DNA from: Pseudomonas neuropathica
GTDB lineage: Bacteria > Pseudomonadota > Gammaproteobacteria > Pseudomonadales > Pseudomonadaceae
DNA: 64,000 nt
Reading direction: 5' to 3'
Assembly (NCBI RefSeq): GCF_015461835.1
Contig: NZ_JACOPX010000004.1
Span: 310,001 to 374,000, forward strand
The position numbers and the translations under genes are program-made. The notes below the pieces were generated by a model, which had not been told where the DNA came from, ran no database searches, and saw only the letters and a program-made list of their open reading frames with translations. This document shows, piece by piece, positions 32,375 to 48,618 of the stretch (the stretch's first letter is position 1; each line of letters begins with the position of its first letter).

Positions 32375-33385
32375 TTACTGGAACAGCGACTCGCTCGACA
32401 GGCCATTCTTCTCGAGGATTTCACGAAGGCGCTTGAGGCCTTCTACCTGGATCTGCCGCACCCGTTCCCGGGTCAGGCCGATCTCCAGGCCTACATCTTC
32501 CAGCGTGCTGCTCTCGTGGCCGCGCAGACCGAAGCGGCGTACAACCACCTCGCGCTGCTTGTCGGTCAACTCCGACAGCCATTGATCGATGCTCTGCGAC
32601 AGGTCGTCATCCTGCAGCAATTCACAAGGATCGGTCGGACGATCGTCGGTAAGGGTGTCCAGCAGGGTTTTATCCGAATCCGGACCCAGCGAGACGTCGA
32701 CAGAAGAAACCCGCTCGTTCAGGCCAAGCATGCGCTTGACCTCGCCCACCGGTTTTTCCAGCAGGTTGGCGATTTCTTCGGGTGAAGGTTCGTGGTCGAG
32801 CTTTTGTGTCAGCTCCCGTGCAGCCCGCAGGTACACGTTGAGCTCCTTGACCACATGGATCGGCAACCGGATGGTCCGGGTCTGATTCATGATCGCGCGC
32901 TCGATGGTCTGACGAATCCACCAGGTCGCATAGGTCGAGAAGCGGAAGCCGCGCTCGGGATCGAACTTTTCCACCGCCCGGATCAATCCGAGGTTGCCCT
33001 CTTCGATCAGATCCAGCAGCGACAGCCCCCGATTGACGTAACGCCGGGCGATTTTGACCACCAGCCGCAGGTTACTTTCAATCATGCGCTTGCGCCCGGC
33101 CGGATCGCCACTTTGCGACAGTCGCGCAAAATGAACTTCTTCTTCCGGAGAGAGCAGTGGGGAAAAGCCGATTTCGTTGAGATACAACTGCGTGGCATCA
33201 AGTGCACGCGTGTAGTCGATGTACTTATGTTGTTTAAGTGAAGCGGAGTGTTTGGATTTGGAACGAACGGAAGGTGGAGCAGCCCCTTCATCATTCGACA
33301 TCGAAGATTCCGAATCGATGCCGGTCTCCATAAGGAGAACCTCATCGTCGATGTCAAACTCCGGCACTTCTTTACTGAGAGCCAT
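32375..33385 (-). CDS. rpoS: RNA polymerase sigma factor RpoS
   Basis: A 336-residue sigma-38. Region 1.2, region 2 ([39 protein letters not shown]), region 3 and region 4 ([18 protein letters not shown]) are all present. It directs stationary-phase and stress transcription. It follows nlpD, inside which the main rpoS promoter lies in pseudomonads. Confidence 0.98.
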   Translation of the reverse strand: MALSKEVPEFDIDDEVLLMETGIDSESSMSNDEGAAPPSVRSKSKHSASLKQHKYIDYTRALDATQLYLNEIGFSPLLSPEEEVHFARLSQSGDPAGRKRMIESNLRLVVKIARRYVNRGLSLLDLIEEGNLGLIRAVEKFDPERGFRFSTYATWWIRQTIERAIMNQTRTIRLPIHVVKELNVYLRAARELTQKLDHEPSPEEIANLLEKPVGEVKRMLGLNERVSSVDVSLGPDSDKTLLDTLTDDRPTDPCELLQDDDLSQSIDQWLSELTDKQREVVVRRFGLRGHESSTLEDVGLEIGLTRERVRQIQVEGLKRLREILEKNGLSSESLFQ

Positions 33386-33491
33386 TGTTATAGTCCTTTG
33401 GTGAGTTCGACCCCAAGCTCAAGCGACGCCTTTATCCTTGGCAGCGCTGGAGCCTGTCCCCTCTACGCGACGGAACAGGCTGGCTTACAAA

Positions 33492-34361
33492 TCAACGTCT
33501 TGGCAGGAACTGCAGCGGATCTACAGGTTTACCTTGGCGGCGAATCTCAAAATGCAGTTTCACCCGGTCTGTACCCGTTGACCCCATTTCGGCAATTGTC
33601 TGTCCGACCTTGACCTGCTGTCCCTCCCGAACCAACAGCCTGCGGTTATGTCCGTAGGCACTGACGTAGGTTTCGCTGTGTTTGATGATGACTAATTCGC
33701 CGTAGCCCCTTAAGCCACTCCCGGCGTATACCACCGTCCCATCAGACGCAGCTAAAACAGGCTGTCCCAAATCTCCGGCGATATCAATTCCTTTATTCAA
33801 ACTACCGTTTGAAGAGAATTTTCCAATCAGAATGCCATTAGATGGCCATCCCCAGCCGGTCGGGGCTGGGCCTGCCGGAGGCAACGGCGCGGGCGCTTGC
33901 TTGTTGGCGACGGACGGTACAGCCCCCGTAGAACCGGTGGTTGTAGTGGTCGTGGTGCCATTTGCCTGGCGCCGGATTACCGTGGTTTTACTCGACGAAG
34001 AAGGTGAAGAACTGCTGTTGCTCACCACCGCCGTCGGCGTTGAACCGGTGCGGCCGTCGAAGCGAATCGTCTGACCCGGATGGATCGTATACGGCGTAGG
34101 AATATTGTTCCGGGCCGCGAGGGCTTTGTAGTCCCAGCCGTAACGAAACGCGATCGAAAACATCGTATCGCCCGGACGGACTACATACTGTCCGGTCGTC
34201 ACCGTAGGACGCTGGGCCACCGCGTTATTGCGATCGACCACCCGCACATTGCTCGATTTGGTGCTGGAGCAACCGACCAGCAAGGTGCTCAAGACAAGGC
34301 CAGTCACCAGGCGCTGAAAGCTCGTGTTACCCATACGCTGCGCAATGACTGTGAGACTCAC
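33492..34361 (-). CDS. nlpD: Lipoprotein NlpD, amidase activator with LysM and LytM domains
   Basis: A 289-residue outer-membrane lipoprotein. GTG 34361 with AGGGAG six bases upstream is chosen; it gives a signal peptide ending in the lipobox LLVGC. A LysM domain (YVVRPGDTMFSIAFRYGW), a Ser/Thr-rich linker and a C-terminal LytM/M23 domain follow. The usual metal-binding His of the first LytM motif is Asn (LNKGIDIAG), as in NlpD proteins that activate amidase AmiC instead of cutting peptidoglycan. Confidence 0.95.
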   Translation of the reverse strand: MSLTVIAQRMGNTSFQRLVTGLVLSTLLVGCSSTKSSNVRVVDRNNAVAQRPTVTTGQYVVRPGDTMFSIAFRYGWDYKALAARNNIPTPYTIHPGQTIRFDGRTGSTPTAVVSNSSSSPSSSSKTTVIRRQANGTTTTTTTGSTGAVPSVANKQAPAPLPPAGPAPTGWGWPSNGILIGKFSSNGSLNKGIDIAGDLGQPVLAASDGTVVYAGSGLRGYGELVIIKHSETYVSAYGHNRRLLVREGQQVKVGQTIAEMGSTGTDRVKLHFEIRRQGKPVDPLQFLPRR

Positions 34362-34573
34362 CCGCCGCTCCCTTTGTGGTGGCTGAAAAATGTGGAATGC
34401 CGGATGTCGGCATGAGGTGTCGCAAGTATAACGGGCCGGATCGGCTTTACCTTTAATGAAGCGAAATGGCTTCACGCACACGTTTGCCAGCTGACAATCT
34501 GCTGCGTTTAAACCATCGTTGCCCGAGTAAGACACAGGCGAACGAAAGGAATTCAGCGCGCGTAAACAAATGC

Positions 34574-35987
<1,414 letters not shown>

Positions 35988-36000
<13 letters not shown>

Positions 36001-37046
36001 GGGCTGTCCGTCTGCCCCACCGGCACCAGATCAACGAGTTCGCGCACCAATACGGTGGCGAAGCATCCGGCCGGGAGGACGAATTCCAGTTGCAGAATGT
36101 CAGGCTGGGGATAATGCCACGTCAACCCGCCAATGGGCAGCCGCAGGATGCGACGTTCGTGGCTCATACCGGCGTTGATCAACCAATCGCGCAGCTCTGC
36201 TTCACCGGCAGCAATCCCCTGCTCCAGATCATGGACAGCGCCTGCGGTCGGCGAGTCACCCTCGCCCCACTGCGGGCCCGTCGGATGCAGGTCAAGAATC
36301 GCCAGACGCGGGTCGCTGCACTCGGCTTCACCGGCCGGGAAAAAACTGCGGCTGTCGGTGAACGCGAGCAGGTCGCCGACCTGGGCTTTTTGCCAGGTGC
36401 CATCGGCCACTCGTGCGGCGAGCACCTTGTTGAAGAGAAAACTGCGCGCCGTCGAGAGCAGGCGCGAACGCACATTGCGTTGTTCCGGCAAGGCCTTGCG
36501 CGCCGCCCACGAACGCGCATCAACGACGTTGCCGCCGTCGTGGCCGAAACGCTGGGCGCCGAAATAATTGGGGATGCCTTGTTGGGCTATCAGCTGCAGG
36601 CGCTGGTCAATCGCCGCTTTATCGCCATCGAACTGAGTCAAACGCAAGGTGAAACCGTTGGCCGAATGCGCACCGCGTTGCAATTTGCGTTTGTGACGAG
36701 TGGTCTTGAGAATCTTCAGCGTGTCATTTTCCGCCGCTGACAGATCCGGATCGGCCTTGCCCGGCAATTGCACGCTGAACCACTGGCGAGTCAGCGCCTG
36801 ACGATCCTTGAGGCCGGCATAGCTGACGGTGCGCAACGGCACGCCGGCAGCCTTGGCGATACGCCGCGCGGCTTCTTCAGTGTTCAGGCCGCGTTTTTCG
36901 ACCCAGATCCACAGATGTTCGCCATCGCCGCTGAACGGAATATCGAGGACTTCATCGACCTGAAAGTCTTCAGCGATGGCTTTCAGTACCGCAGTGCCGA
37001 GGGGTTCACCATAGGCCCGCGGGCCGAGCAATTGCAGTTCGTTCAT
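35988..37046 (-). CDS. truD: tRNA pseudouridine(13) synthase TruD
   Basis: A 352-residue TruD. The catalytic aspartate lies in [14 protein letters not shown] and the [12 protein letters not shown] block is conserved. It makes pseudouridine 13 in tRNA-Glu. The gene overlaps ispF by four bases and surE by 13. Confidence 0.97.
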
Positions 37047-37516
37047 GCGCGCAGCAACAAGGCAACGGAGTGCACGGCGATACCTTCTTCGCGACCGACA
37101 AAGCCGAGCTTTTCGGTGGTGGTAGCTTTCACGTTCACTTGATCCAACTCAACTTGAAGATCCGCCGCGATCAGCGCGCGCATCGATTCGATATGCGGGG
37201 CCATTTTCGGTGCCTGGGCAACGATAGTGTTGTCGACATTGCCGACTTTCCAGCCTTTGGCATGGATCAGCGCGACCACATGACGCAGCAGCGCACGGCT
37301 GTCGGCGCCCTTGAATTGCGGGTCGGTGTCCGGGAAATGCTTGCCGATATCACCCAGCGCAGCGGCGCCGAGCAAGGCATCGCTCAAGGCGTGCAGCAGG
37401 ACGTCACCGTCGGAATGAGCGAGCAGCCCGAAGCTGTGTGCGATGCGCACGCCGCCCAGAGTAATGAAATCGCCTTCAGCGAAACGGTGCACATCATAGC
37501 CGTGGCCAATACGCAT
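37043..37516 (-). CDS. ispF: 2-C-methyl-D-erythritol 2,4-cyclodiphosphate synthase
   Basis: A 157-residue IspF of the MEP isoprenoid pathway. Metal ligands Asp8 and His10 are in [12 protein letters not shown] and the third His is in [12 protein letters not shown]. Unlike many bacteria, ispD is 3 kb away and not adjacent. The fghA terminator lies directly upstream. Confidence 0.97.
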   Translation of the reverse strand: MRIGHGYDVHRFAEGDFITLGGVRIAHSFGLLAHSDGDVLLHALSDALLGAAALGDIGKHFPDTDPQFKGADSRALLRHVVALIHAKGWKVGNVDNTIVAQAPKMAPHIESMRALIAADLQVELDQVNVKATTTEKLGFVGREEGIAVHSVALLLRA

Positions 37517-37551
37517 AAAAAAACGCCCCGATTTTTGTCAGGGCGTGATTC
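37515..37551 (-). terminator. fghA terminator
   Basis: On the minus strand ACGCCCTGA...TCGGGGCGT is followed by seven T that run up to the ispF start. It separates the formaldehyde genes from the ispF-rpoS block. Confidence 0.82.
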
Positions 37552-37559
37552 TACCTGCA

Positions 37560-38405
37560 TTAGTCCCGAAGGGCTTGTGCGTGATGCTGCAAGTGGTCGT
37601 CTATGAAGCTTGAGATGAAGAAATAGCTGTGGTCGTAGCCCGGTTGCAGGCGCAATGTCAGCGGATGACCCGCTTGTTTTGCCGCTTGTTGCAGAGCTTC
37701 GGGTTTGAGCTGGGTGGCGAGGAAGTCATCGCGATCCCCTTGATCGACCAGCAGCGGCAGTTTTTCATCCGCCTCGGCAATCAGTGCGCAGGCATCCCAC
37801 TCTTTCCATTTGGAACGGTCTTCGCCCAGGTAGCGCGAAAAGGCTTTCTGGCCCCACGGACAATCCATCGGGTTGTTGATTGGCGAGAACGCCGACACCG
37901 ATTGATAGCGTCCCGGGTTACGCAGCGCACAGACCAGCGCACCGTGACCGCCCATGGAGTGACCGCTGATGCTGCGTTTGTCCGAGGCGGGGAAATGCGC
38001 TTCGACCAGTGCAGGCAACTCATGCACGACATAGTCATGCATCCGATAGTGGCGCGACCAAGGTTCCTGCGTGGCATTCAGATAGAAACCGGCACCGAGG
38101 CCGAAATCCCACGCGCCATCCGGATCACCCGGCACATCCGGCCCACGGGGGCTGGTGTCCGGCGCAACGATGATCAGACCCAGTTCGGCAGCCATGCGCA
38201 TCGCGCCGGCCTTTTGCATGAAATTCTCGTCGGTGCAGGTCAGGCCGGACAACCAGTACAGCACCGGCAACTTGCCGCCCTGCTCCGCCTGCGGTGGCAG
38301 GTACACGGCGAACACCATGTCGCAACCGAGCACGTCTGAGCGATGGCGATAACGCTTGTGCCAACCGCCGAAACTCTTCTGACAGGAGATGTTTTCCAGA
38401 CTCAT
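37560..38405 (-). CDS. fghA: S-formylglutathione hydrolase
   Basis: A 281-residue esterase-D family enzyme. The nucleophile serine is in [11 protein letters not shown]; the Asp and His of the triad are in the C-terminal DQGDRDDFL and GYDHSYFF. It converts S-formylglutathione to formate and glutathione, completing the detoxification begun by AdhC upstream. Confidence 0.96.
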   Translation of the reverse strand: MSLENISCQKSFGGWHKRYRHRSDVLGCDMVFAVYLPPQAEQGGKLPVLYWLSGLTCTDENFMQKAGAMRMAAELGLIIVAPDTSPRGPDVPGDPDGAWDFGLGAGFYLNATQEPWSRHYRMHDYVVHELPALVEAHFPASDKRSISGHSMGGHGALVCALRNPGRYQSVSAFSPINNPMDCPWGQKAFSRYLGEDRSKWKEWDACALIAEADEKLPLLVDQGDRDDFLATQLKPEALQQAAKQAGHPLTLRLQPGYDHSYFFISSFIDDHLQHHAQALRD

Positions 38406-38499
38406 GGGATTCTCCCAGCTGCAAGTGGCAAGCTTCGAGCTCCAAGAAAGGGCAAAAGCGCCTTTGCTTGCAGCTTGAAGCTTGTACTTGGCGCTGCTT
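38406..38499. repeat. Imperfect inverted repeat between adhC and fghA
   Basis: AGCTGCAAGTGGCAAGCTTC near 38417 and GCTTGCAGCTTGAAGCTTG near 38464 form an imperfect hairpin of a type scattered in P. fluorescens genomes (REP-like). It fills most of the gap between the two genes. Confidence 0.5.
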
Positions 38500-39663
<1,164 letters not shown>

Positions 39664-39728
39664 TCAACGCCAACTGATGAATAATCAGGACAAAAGCAAA
39701 ACATTATTGCCATACAGGGATAATCCCG

Positions 39729-40625
39729 ATGTCCGAAAGCCGCTGGGAAGGCATTGACGAGTTTGTCGCCGTTGCCGAATGCAGCCAGTTCACCGCCGCC
39801 GCCGAACGCCTTGGGGTTTCGTCCTCGCACATCAGTCGACAAATCGTACGGCTGGAAGAAAGACTTCAGACGCGCCTGCTCTATCGCAGCACACGCCGGG
39901 TGACGCTGACCGAGGCCGGGCAGACCTTCCTGCAACATTGCCAACGCTTGCAGGATGGCCGCGAAGAAGCCTTGCGCGCCGTCGGCGATCTGACCAGCGA
40001 ACCGAAAGGCATGCTGCGCATGACCTGCGCCGTGGCTTACGGCGAGCGTTTTATCGTGCCGCTGGTGACGCGATTTATGGGCCTTTATCCGCAGTTGCGC
40101 ATCGATATCGAGTTGAGCAATCGCCAGCTCGATCTGGTGCATGAAGGGCTGGATCTGGCGATTCGCCTGGGTCGTTTGCAGGACTCGCGATTGGTCGCGA
40201 CACGCCTGGCGCCACGGCGAATGTATCTGTGCGCATCACCGTCCTACGTCGAGCGGTACGGTCGCCCACATAGCCTGTCGGAATTGAGTCGGCACAATTG
40301 CCTGATTGGCAGCTCGGACATCTGGCAGCTTGAGCAAAACGGGCGGGAGTTTTCCCAGCGCGTGCAGGGCAACTGGCGCTGCAACAGCGGGCAAGCGGTG
40401 TTGGATGCGGCGTTACAGGGGGTGGGGTTGTGTCAGTTGCCCGATTATTACGTGCTGGAGCATTTGCACAGCGGCGCGCTAATTTCGTTGCTGGAGGCGC
40501 ATCAGCCGCCAAATACGGCAGTGTGGGCGCTATACCCGCAACAGCGGCATTTGTCGCCGAAGGTGCGCAAGTTGGTGGACTTTCTCAAGGAAGGATTGGC
40601 TGAGCGGCCGGAATATCGAGGTTGA
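39729..40625 (+). CDS. LysR-family transcriptional regulator
   Basis: A 298-residue LysR protein. An N-terminal helix-turn-helix (FTAAAERLGVSSSHISRQIV) is followed by a substrate-binding domain. It is divergent from adhC with a 116-bp gap, the classic LysR layout, so it probably regulates adhC-fghA. The same position in P. aeruginosa carries a regulator of the glutathione-dependent formaldehyde genes. Confidence 0.92.
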   Translation: MSESRWEGIDEFVAVAECSQFTAAAERLGVSSSHISRQIVRLEERLQTRLLYRSTRRVTLTEAGQTFLQHCQRLQDGREEALRAVGDLTSEPKGMLRMTCAVAYGERFIVPLVTRFMGLYPQLRIDIELSNRQLDLVHEGLDLAIRLGRLQDSRLVATRLAPRRMYLCASPSYVERYGRPHSLSELSRHNCLIGSSDIWQLEQNGREFSQRVQGNWRCNSGQAVLDAALQGVGLCQLPDYYVLEHLHSGALISLLEAHQPPNTAVWALYPQQRHLSPKVRKLVDFLKEGLAERPEYRG

Positions 40626-40630
40626 AAAGC

Positions 40631-40706
40631 AAAAGATCGCAGCCTTCGGCAGCTCCTACAAAGGCATGCGAACCCATGTAGGAGCTGCCGAAGGCTGCGA
40701 TCTTTT
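40631..40706. repeat. REPIN-like 30-bp inverted repeat
   Basis: Perfect 30-bp arms (40631-40660 and 40677-40706), containing GATCGCAGCCTTCGGCAGCT, around a 16-base loop. It lies between convergent lysR and ispD and probably also acts as a bidirectional terminator. This is a well-known P. fluorescens REP family. Confidence 0.9.
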
Positions 40707-40712
40707 GATCTT

Positions 40713-41420
40713 TTAGCGGCGATTCGCCCAACGCTGGCGCAACCATTCAAGATCTTCCGGCCGGGTCACCTTAAGGTTATCCGCCCGCCCTTCAATCAGA
40801 CGAGGCTTAAGCCCCGCCCACTCCATCGCCGAAGCTTCATCAGTGATCACAGCATCCGCCACCAGACTGTCCGCCAACGCCCGATGCAACGCGCCGAGGC
40901 GAAACATCTGCGGCGTATACGCCTGCCAGATCACGCTGCGATCGACGGTTTCCAGCACTCGACCGTACTTGTCGACTCGCTTCAAGGTGTCGCGCGCCGG
41001 GACGGCGAGCAGGCCGCCGACCGGATCGTCCGCCAGTTCATCCAGTAACTTGTCGAGATCTTCGCGACTCAGATTCGGTCGTGCCGCATCGTGCACCAGC
41101 ACCCAATCCTCATCATCGGCACCCTGCGCATGCAAATGCAGCAAGGCATTGAGCACCGAACTGGAACGCTCGGCGCCGCCTTCGACGCGCTGAATACGCG
41201 AGTCGCCAGCGCACGCCAGGTTCGGCCAATAAGGATCATCAACAGCAAGACTGACCACCAGGCCCTTGAGGCTTGGGTGATCGAGGAAACAGCCGAGGCT
41301 GTGTTCGAGAATTGTGCGTCCGCCCAGTTGCAAGTATTGCTTGGGACGGTCCGCGGCCATTCGGGCACCGATGCCCGCAGCAGGAATCACGGCCCAGAAG
41401 GCCGGCAGGGAATTGATCAT
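40713..41420 (-). CDS. ispD: 2-C-methyl-D-erythritol 4-phosphate cytidylyltransferase
   Basis: A 235-residue IspD. The N-terminal PAAGIGARMAADRPKQYL binds CTP, and the VLVHDAARPNLS block is conserved. It makes CDP-methylerythritol in the MEP pathway. ATG overlaps the ftsB stop (ATGA), so both are in one operon. Confidence 0.96.
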   Translation of the reverse strand: MINSLPAFWAVIPAAGIGARMAADRPKQYLQLGGRTILEHSLGCFLDHPSLKGLVVSLAVDDPYWPNLACAGDSRIQRVEGGAERSSSVLNALLHLHAQGADDEDWVLVHDAARPNLSREDLDKLLDELADDPVGGLLAVPARDTLKRVDKYGRVLETVDRSVIWQAYTPQMFRLGALHRALADSLVADAVITDEASAMEWAGLKPRLIEGRADNLKVTRPEDLEWLRQRWANRR

Positions 41421-41695
41421 TGGGCCAACTGGTAAAGGGTTTCGCCGTCCTTGACCATGCCCAGTTCGTGACGAGCCCGCTCTTCAACGGTCTCCATGCC
41501 CTTTTTCAACTCGCTGACTTCAGCGTCCATCACACGGTTGCGCTCCAGCAAACCTTCGTTCTCGGCGTGTTGATCAGCAATCTGCTGATTCAGCTCGGCG
41601 ACCTGCGCCAGACTGCCATTGCCCACCCACAGGCGGTACTGCAGACCGGCCAGTAGCAAGAGCAAAACGAGAAACAACCAGTAAGGACTGCGCAT
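41417..41695 (-). CDS. ftsB: Cell division protein FtsB
   Basis: A 92-residue divisome protein: a short cytoplasmic start, one membrane segment (LFLVLLLLLAGLQYRLWVG) and a periplasmic leucine-zipper coiled coil. It forms the FtsQLB complex. It is located between eno and ispD, as usual in gamma-proteobacteria. Confidence 0.95.
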   Translation of the reverse strand: MRSPYWLFLVLLLLLAGLQYRLWVGNGSLAQVAELNQQIADQHAENEGLLERNRVMDAEVSELKKGMETVEERARHELGMVKDGETLYQLAQ

Positions 41696-41866
41696 CGAAT
41701 ATCAGGTATCCAGTGAAAAAAGACAGCCACGCCAAAACTTTGAAGCATCTGATAGCACGAAGCCTGGAAGACCCAGGCTTGTGCTGTTAAGGCATCAGAT
41801 TAGTGGCAAATCCATCGCTGTCACGACTTTTTCGACACAATCCGGTGTCCTTCCATCGATTTGTAC

Positions 41867-45817
<3,951 letters not shown>

Positions 45818-46070
45818 TTAAAGCGGTACGAGCCGCCGGGGAAAGCGAAGGAAGGCCGAAGCCCCCGATCACCTGCATTAATCACAGTGCACCTTTCAAA
45901 AAAACCGCCGCGTTGGGACAGACCGGCAGGTGAAACACCGGTACGTTGCTCGCTACACATTTTTTGGAATCGCCCAGCAAAGACTGCTTGGTAATCGGCA
46001 ACTCCTGCAATTCAGGCGAATCCACAGAAGTTGTATCAAGAAGGGAGCGTAGTCTACCGGAATGCTCCTT

Positions 46071-47399
46071 TCAGCTCAAACCTTGATCTTCGTCTGTTGG
46101 CAGCCAATGCAATTTCCAGCCGTCCTGTGCATGACCATCAAGTCCCGGCAGGTTCGCCACCGCGAGCAATTCATCGCCGCGAAACAGCAGCGGCAATCTG
46201 CCACGGACGAAGCCCGGCACCGCGCGCTCATTGAGCAGGCGCTTGAGGTCACGGTGGCCGCGATCCGCCAGCTGCATGACTTCACCGCCCTGACGATAGG
46301 CAATGCGCAAAGGCCCGACGGGAGTCTGCCCGCTGAACGTGACATGTCCGTTATCCGCCAAGCGTAGCGCTGACGCCGGGCTCTGCCACTCGGCGCCGAT
46401 CACTGGCGTGTGCAACCAGCCGCCGCTGAGCCACCACAGGCGCCCGGCGCTGCGGTGCAGTTCGCCATCTGCCAGACGCCAGATAGGGGAAGCATCGGGA
46501 GCGGCATCACAGAGATCCGTCCAACCCGACCAATGGTCGGTGTCAGGCAATTGTGTGAAGGGTTCAAGCCAATGGCTGATCGCGTTCCGTTGGCGCGCGG
46601 CGGACAGTGCGGCGAGTGGCGCCAGCTCCAGCGATGACAATCCCAGCCATTCGAATTCATGAGCGGTGGCGGCTTGAGCCAGATCAATCTGCGCCAACTC
46701 ATCGAGCAGCCCCTGCGCCTCACGCAGATGCGCGGCGCTGCGGGCCATGTTCGCCTGCGCTTGCGGCCAGCGCTCGCTCAGCACCGGCATGACCTGATGG
46801 CGCAGGTAATTGCGCGAAAACTGCCGATCCTGATTTGACGGGTCTTCGATCCAGCTTAACGAGTGAGCCTGTGCGTAACGTTCCAACTCGGCGCGAGTGA
46901 CATCCAGCAACGGGCGAATCAGCGTGCCCTGCCCCACTGGCCTTTGCTGCGGCATTCCCGACAATCCACGCACTCCCGCTCCACGCAGCAGCCGGAACAG
47001 CAGTGTTTCCGCCTGATCATCACGATGCTGGCCAGTGAGCAACATGTCATTGGCTTGCGTCAGCGCACTGAACACGGCGTATCGCGCATTCCGCGCCGCC
47101 CGCTCCAGACTTGCACCCGGTTGCACCCTCACCCGTTCAATCAGCAACGGCACCCCCAGCGCATCGCAGACAGACTGGCAGTGTTGCGGCCACGCATCAG
47201 CCGCAGCCTGAAGGCCGTGATGGATATGGATTGCGCTTAGCGCGGGGATGGATTCGGTTTTTGCCAGATCGGCAAGCAGGTGCAGCAGGACGGTGGAATC
47301 GAGACCACCGGAAAACGCAATCCGCCAATGAGCGGCGCTGCGCCACGGCTCAAGGTTGCGCAAAAACCGTGAAGGCAAATCAATCATGGACCGACCCAT
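46071..47399 (-). CDS. tilS: tRNA(Ile)-lysidine synthase TilS
   Basis: A 442-residue enzyme with the PP-loop ATP site AFSGGLDSTVLLHLL near the N-terminus and TilS substrate-binding and C-terminal domains. It modifies the CAU anticodon of tRNA-Ile to read AUA. ATG 47399 is preferred (AAGAG seven bases upstream); ATG 47387 is possible. The longer open frame runs into a REPIN repeat and is not used. Confidence 0.93.
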   Translation of the reverse strand: MGRSMIDLPSRFLRNLEPWRSAAHWRIAFSGGLDSTVLLHLLADLAKTESIPALSAIHIHHGLQAAADAWPQHCQSVCDALGVPLLIERVRVQPGASLERAARNARYAVFSALTQANDMLLTGQHRDDQAETLLFRLLRGAGVRGLSGMPQQRPVGQGTLIRPLLDVTRAELERYAQAHSLSWIEDPSNQDRQFSRNYLRHQVMPVLSERWPQAQANMARSAAHLREAQGLLDELAQIDLAQAATAHEFEWLGLSSLELAPLAALSAARQRNAISHWLEPFTQLPDTDHWSGWTDLCDAAPDASPIWRLADGELHRSAGRLWWLSGGWLHTPVIGAEWQSPASALRLADNGHVTFSGQTPVGPLRIAYRQGGEVMQLADRGHRDLKRLLNERAVPGFVRGRLPLLFRGDELLAVANLPGLDGHAQDGWKLHWLPTDEDQGLS

Positions 47400-47424
47400 A
47401 TTTAACTCTTTGCCCCAAAACAAA

Positions 47425-47514
47425 TGTAGGAGTGAGCCTGCTCGCGATAGCGGTGTGACAGCCAACACATTGGTTGAATGTTACGCCCTCATCGCGAGCA
47501 GGCTCACTCCTACA
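47425..47514. repeat. REPIN-like 24-bp inverted repeat
   Basis: Perfect 24-bp arms (47425-47448 and 47491-47514), containing TGTAGGAGTGAGCCTGCTCG, around a 42-base loop. It lies between accA and tilS. It belongs to a different P. fluorescens REP subfamily from the one at 40631, but both arms end in TGTAGGAG. Confidence 0.9.
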
Positions 47515-47531
47515 GGGGTATTGCGTTCAAC

Positions 47532-48479
47532 TTAGAGACCGTAGCTCATCAGTCGATCATAACGGCGCTTCAGCAACGCTTCGTTATCAAACTTCTTCAG
47601 CATCGCCAGTTGCGAGCTCAGCTCGGCACGGATCGACGCAGCGGCAGCTGCCGGATCACGGTGGGCGCCGCCCAGAGGCTCGCTGATCACCTTGTCGACG
47701 ATACCGAGGCCTTTCAGACGCTCGGCAGTGATGCCCATTGCTTCAGCAGCATCCGGCGCTTTTTCGGCGGTTTTCCACAGAATCGAAGCGCAACCTTCCG
47801 GCGAGATTACCGCGTAGGTCGAGTATTGCAGCATGTTCAACTGATCGCAGACGCCGATGGCCAGCGCACCACCGGAACCACCCTCACCGATAACGGTGGC
47901 GATGATCGGGGTCTTCAGGCGCGACATCACGCGCAGGTTCCAAGCGATCGCTTCGCTCTGGTTACGCTCTTCAGCGTCGATACCCGGGTAAGCACCCGGG
48001 GTGTCGATAAAGGTCAGGATCGGCATCTTGAAACGTTCGGCCATTTCCATCAGACGGCAAGCCTTGCGGTAGCCTTCCGGACGCGGCATGCCGAAGTTAC
48101 GGCGCACCTTCTCGCGGACTTCACGACCCTTCTGGTGACCGATGATCATCACCGGCTGGTCTTCCAGACGGGCGATACCGCCAACGATGGCCGCGTCGTC
48201 AGAGAAGTGACGGTCGCCGTGCAGTTCGTCGAACTCGGTGAAGATGTGCTCGATGTAATCGAGGGTGTACGGGCGTTTCGGGTGACGCGCCAGACGTGCG
48301 ATCTGCCAGCTGGTCAGCTTGCCGAAGATGTCTTCGGTCAGCGTTTTGCTCTTGTCCTGCAGGCGGGAGATCTCATCGCCGATATTCAGCGAATTGTCAT
48401 TACCGACCAAGCGCAACTCTTCGATCTTGGCTTGCAGGTCGGCGATCGGCTGTTCGAAATCTAGAAAATTCGGGTTCAT
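47532..48479 (-). CDS. accA: Acetyl-CoA carboxylase carboxyltransferase subunit alpha
   Basis: A 315-residue AccA starting [15 protein letters not shown] at 48479. The carboxyltransferase core ([19 protein letters not shown], then [13 protein letters not shown]) is intact. With AccD it transfers carboxyl from biotin to acetyl-CoA in fatty acid synthesis. It follows dnaE, as in most gamma-proteobacteria. Confidence 0.97.
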   Translation of the reverse strand: MNPNFLDFEQPIADLQAKIEELRLVGNDNSLNIGDEISRLQDKSKTLTEDIFGKLTSWQIARLARHPKRPYTLDYIEHIFTEFDELHGDRHFSDDAAIVGGIARLEDQPVMIIGHQKGREVREKVRRNFGMPRPEGYRKACRLMEMAERFKMPILTFIDTPGAYPGIDAEERNQSEAIAWNLRVMSRLKTPIIATVIGEGGSGGALAIGVCDQLNMLQYSTYAVISPEGCASILWKTAEKAPDAAEAMGITAERLKGLGIVDKVISEPLGGAHRDPAAAAASIRAELSSQLAMLKKFDNEALLKRRYDRLMSYGL

Positions 48480-48591
48480 AGGCGTCCGTCTTGGGTCGTG
48501 TCCCAAATGAGCTTGGGCCGGCCGGTTGTCTATTCGCGCCCTACCTTAAGGGAGAGGCGCGCTGAGGTCGAGATTAAAAATTCAGGTTGCG

Positions 48592-48616
48592 GGCAAGCGC
48601 CATGATGGCGCTTGCC
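48592..48616. terminator. Hairpin after dnaE
   Basis: Perfect 12-bp arms (GGCAAGCGCCAT and ATGGCGCTTGCC) just after the dnaE stop. The T-run follows only some 15 bases later on the minus strand, so terminator function is likely but not strong. Confidence 0.5.
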
Positions 48617-48618
48617 GG

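Noticed and set aside
41761..41779. Terminator after eno
   Set aside because: AGCCTGG...CCAGGCT forms a hairpin, but no T-run follows on the minus strand, so it is left unannotated.
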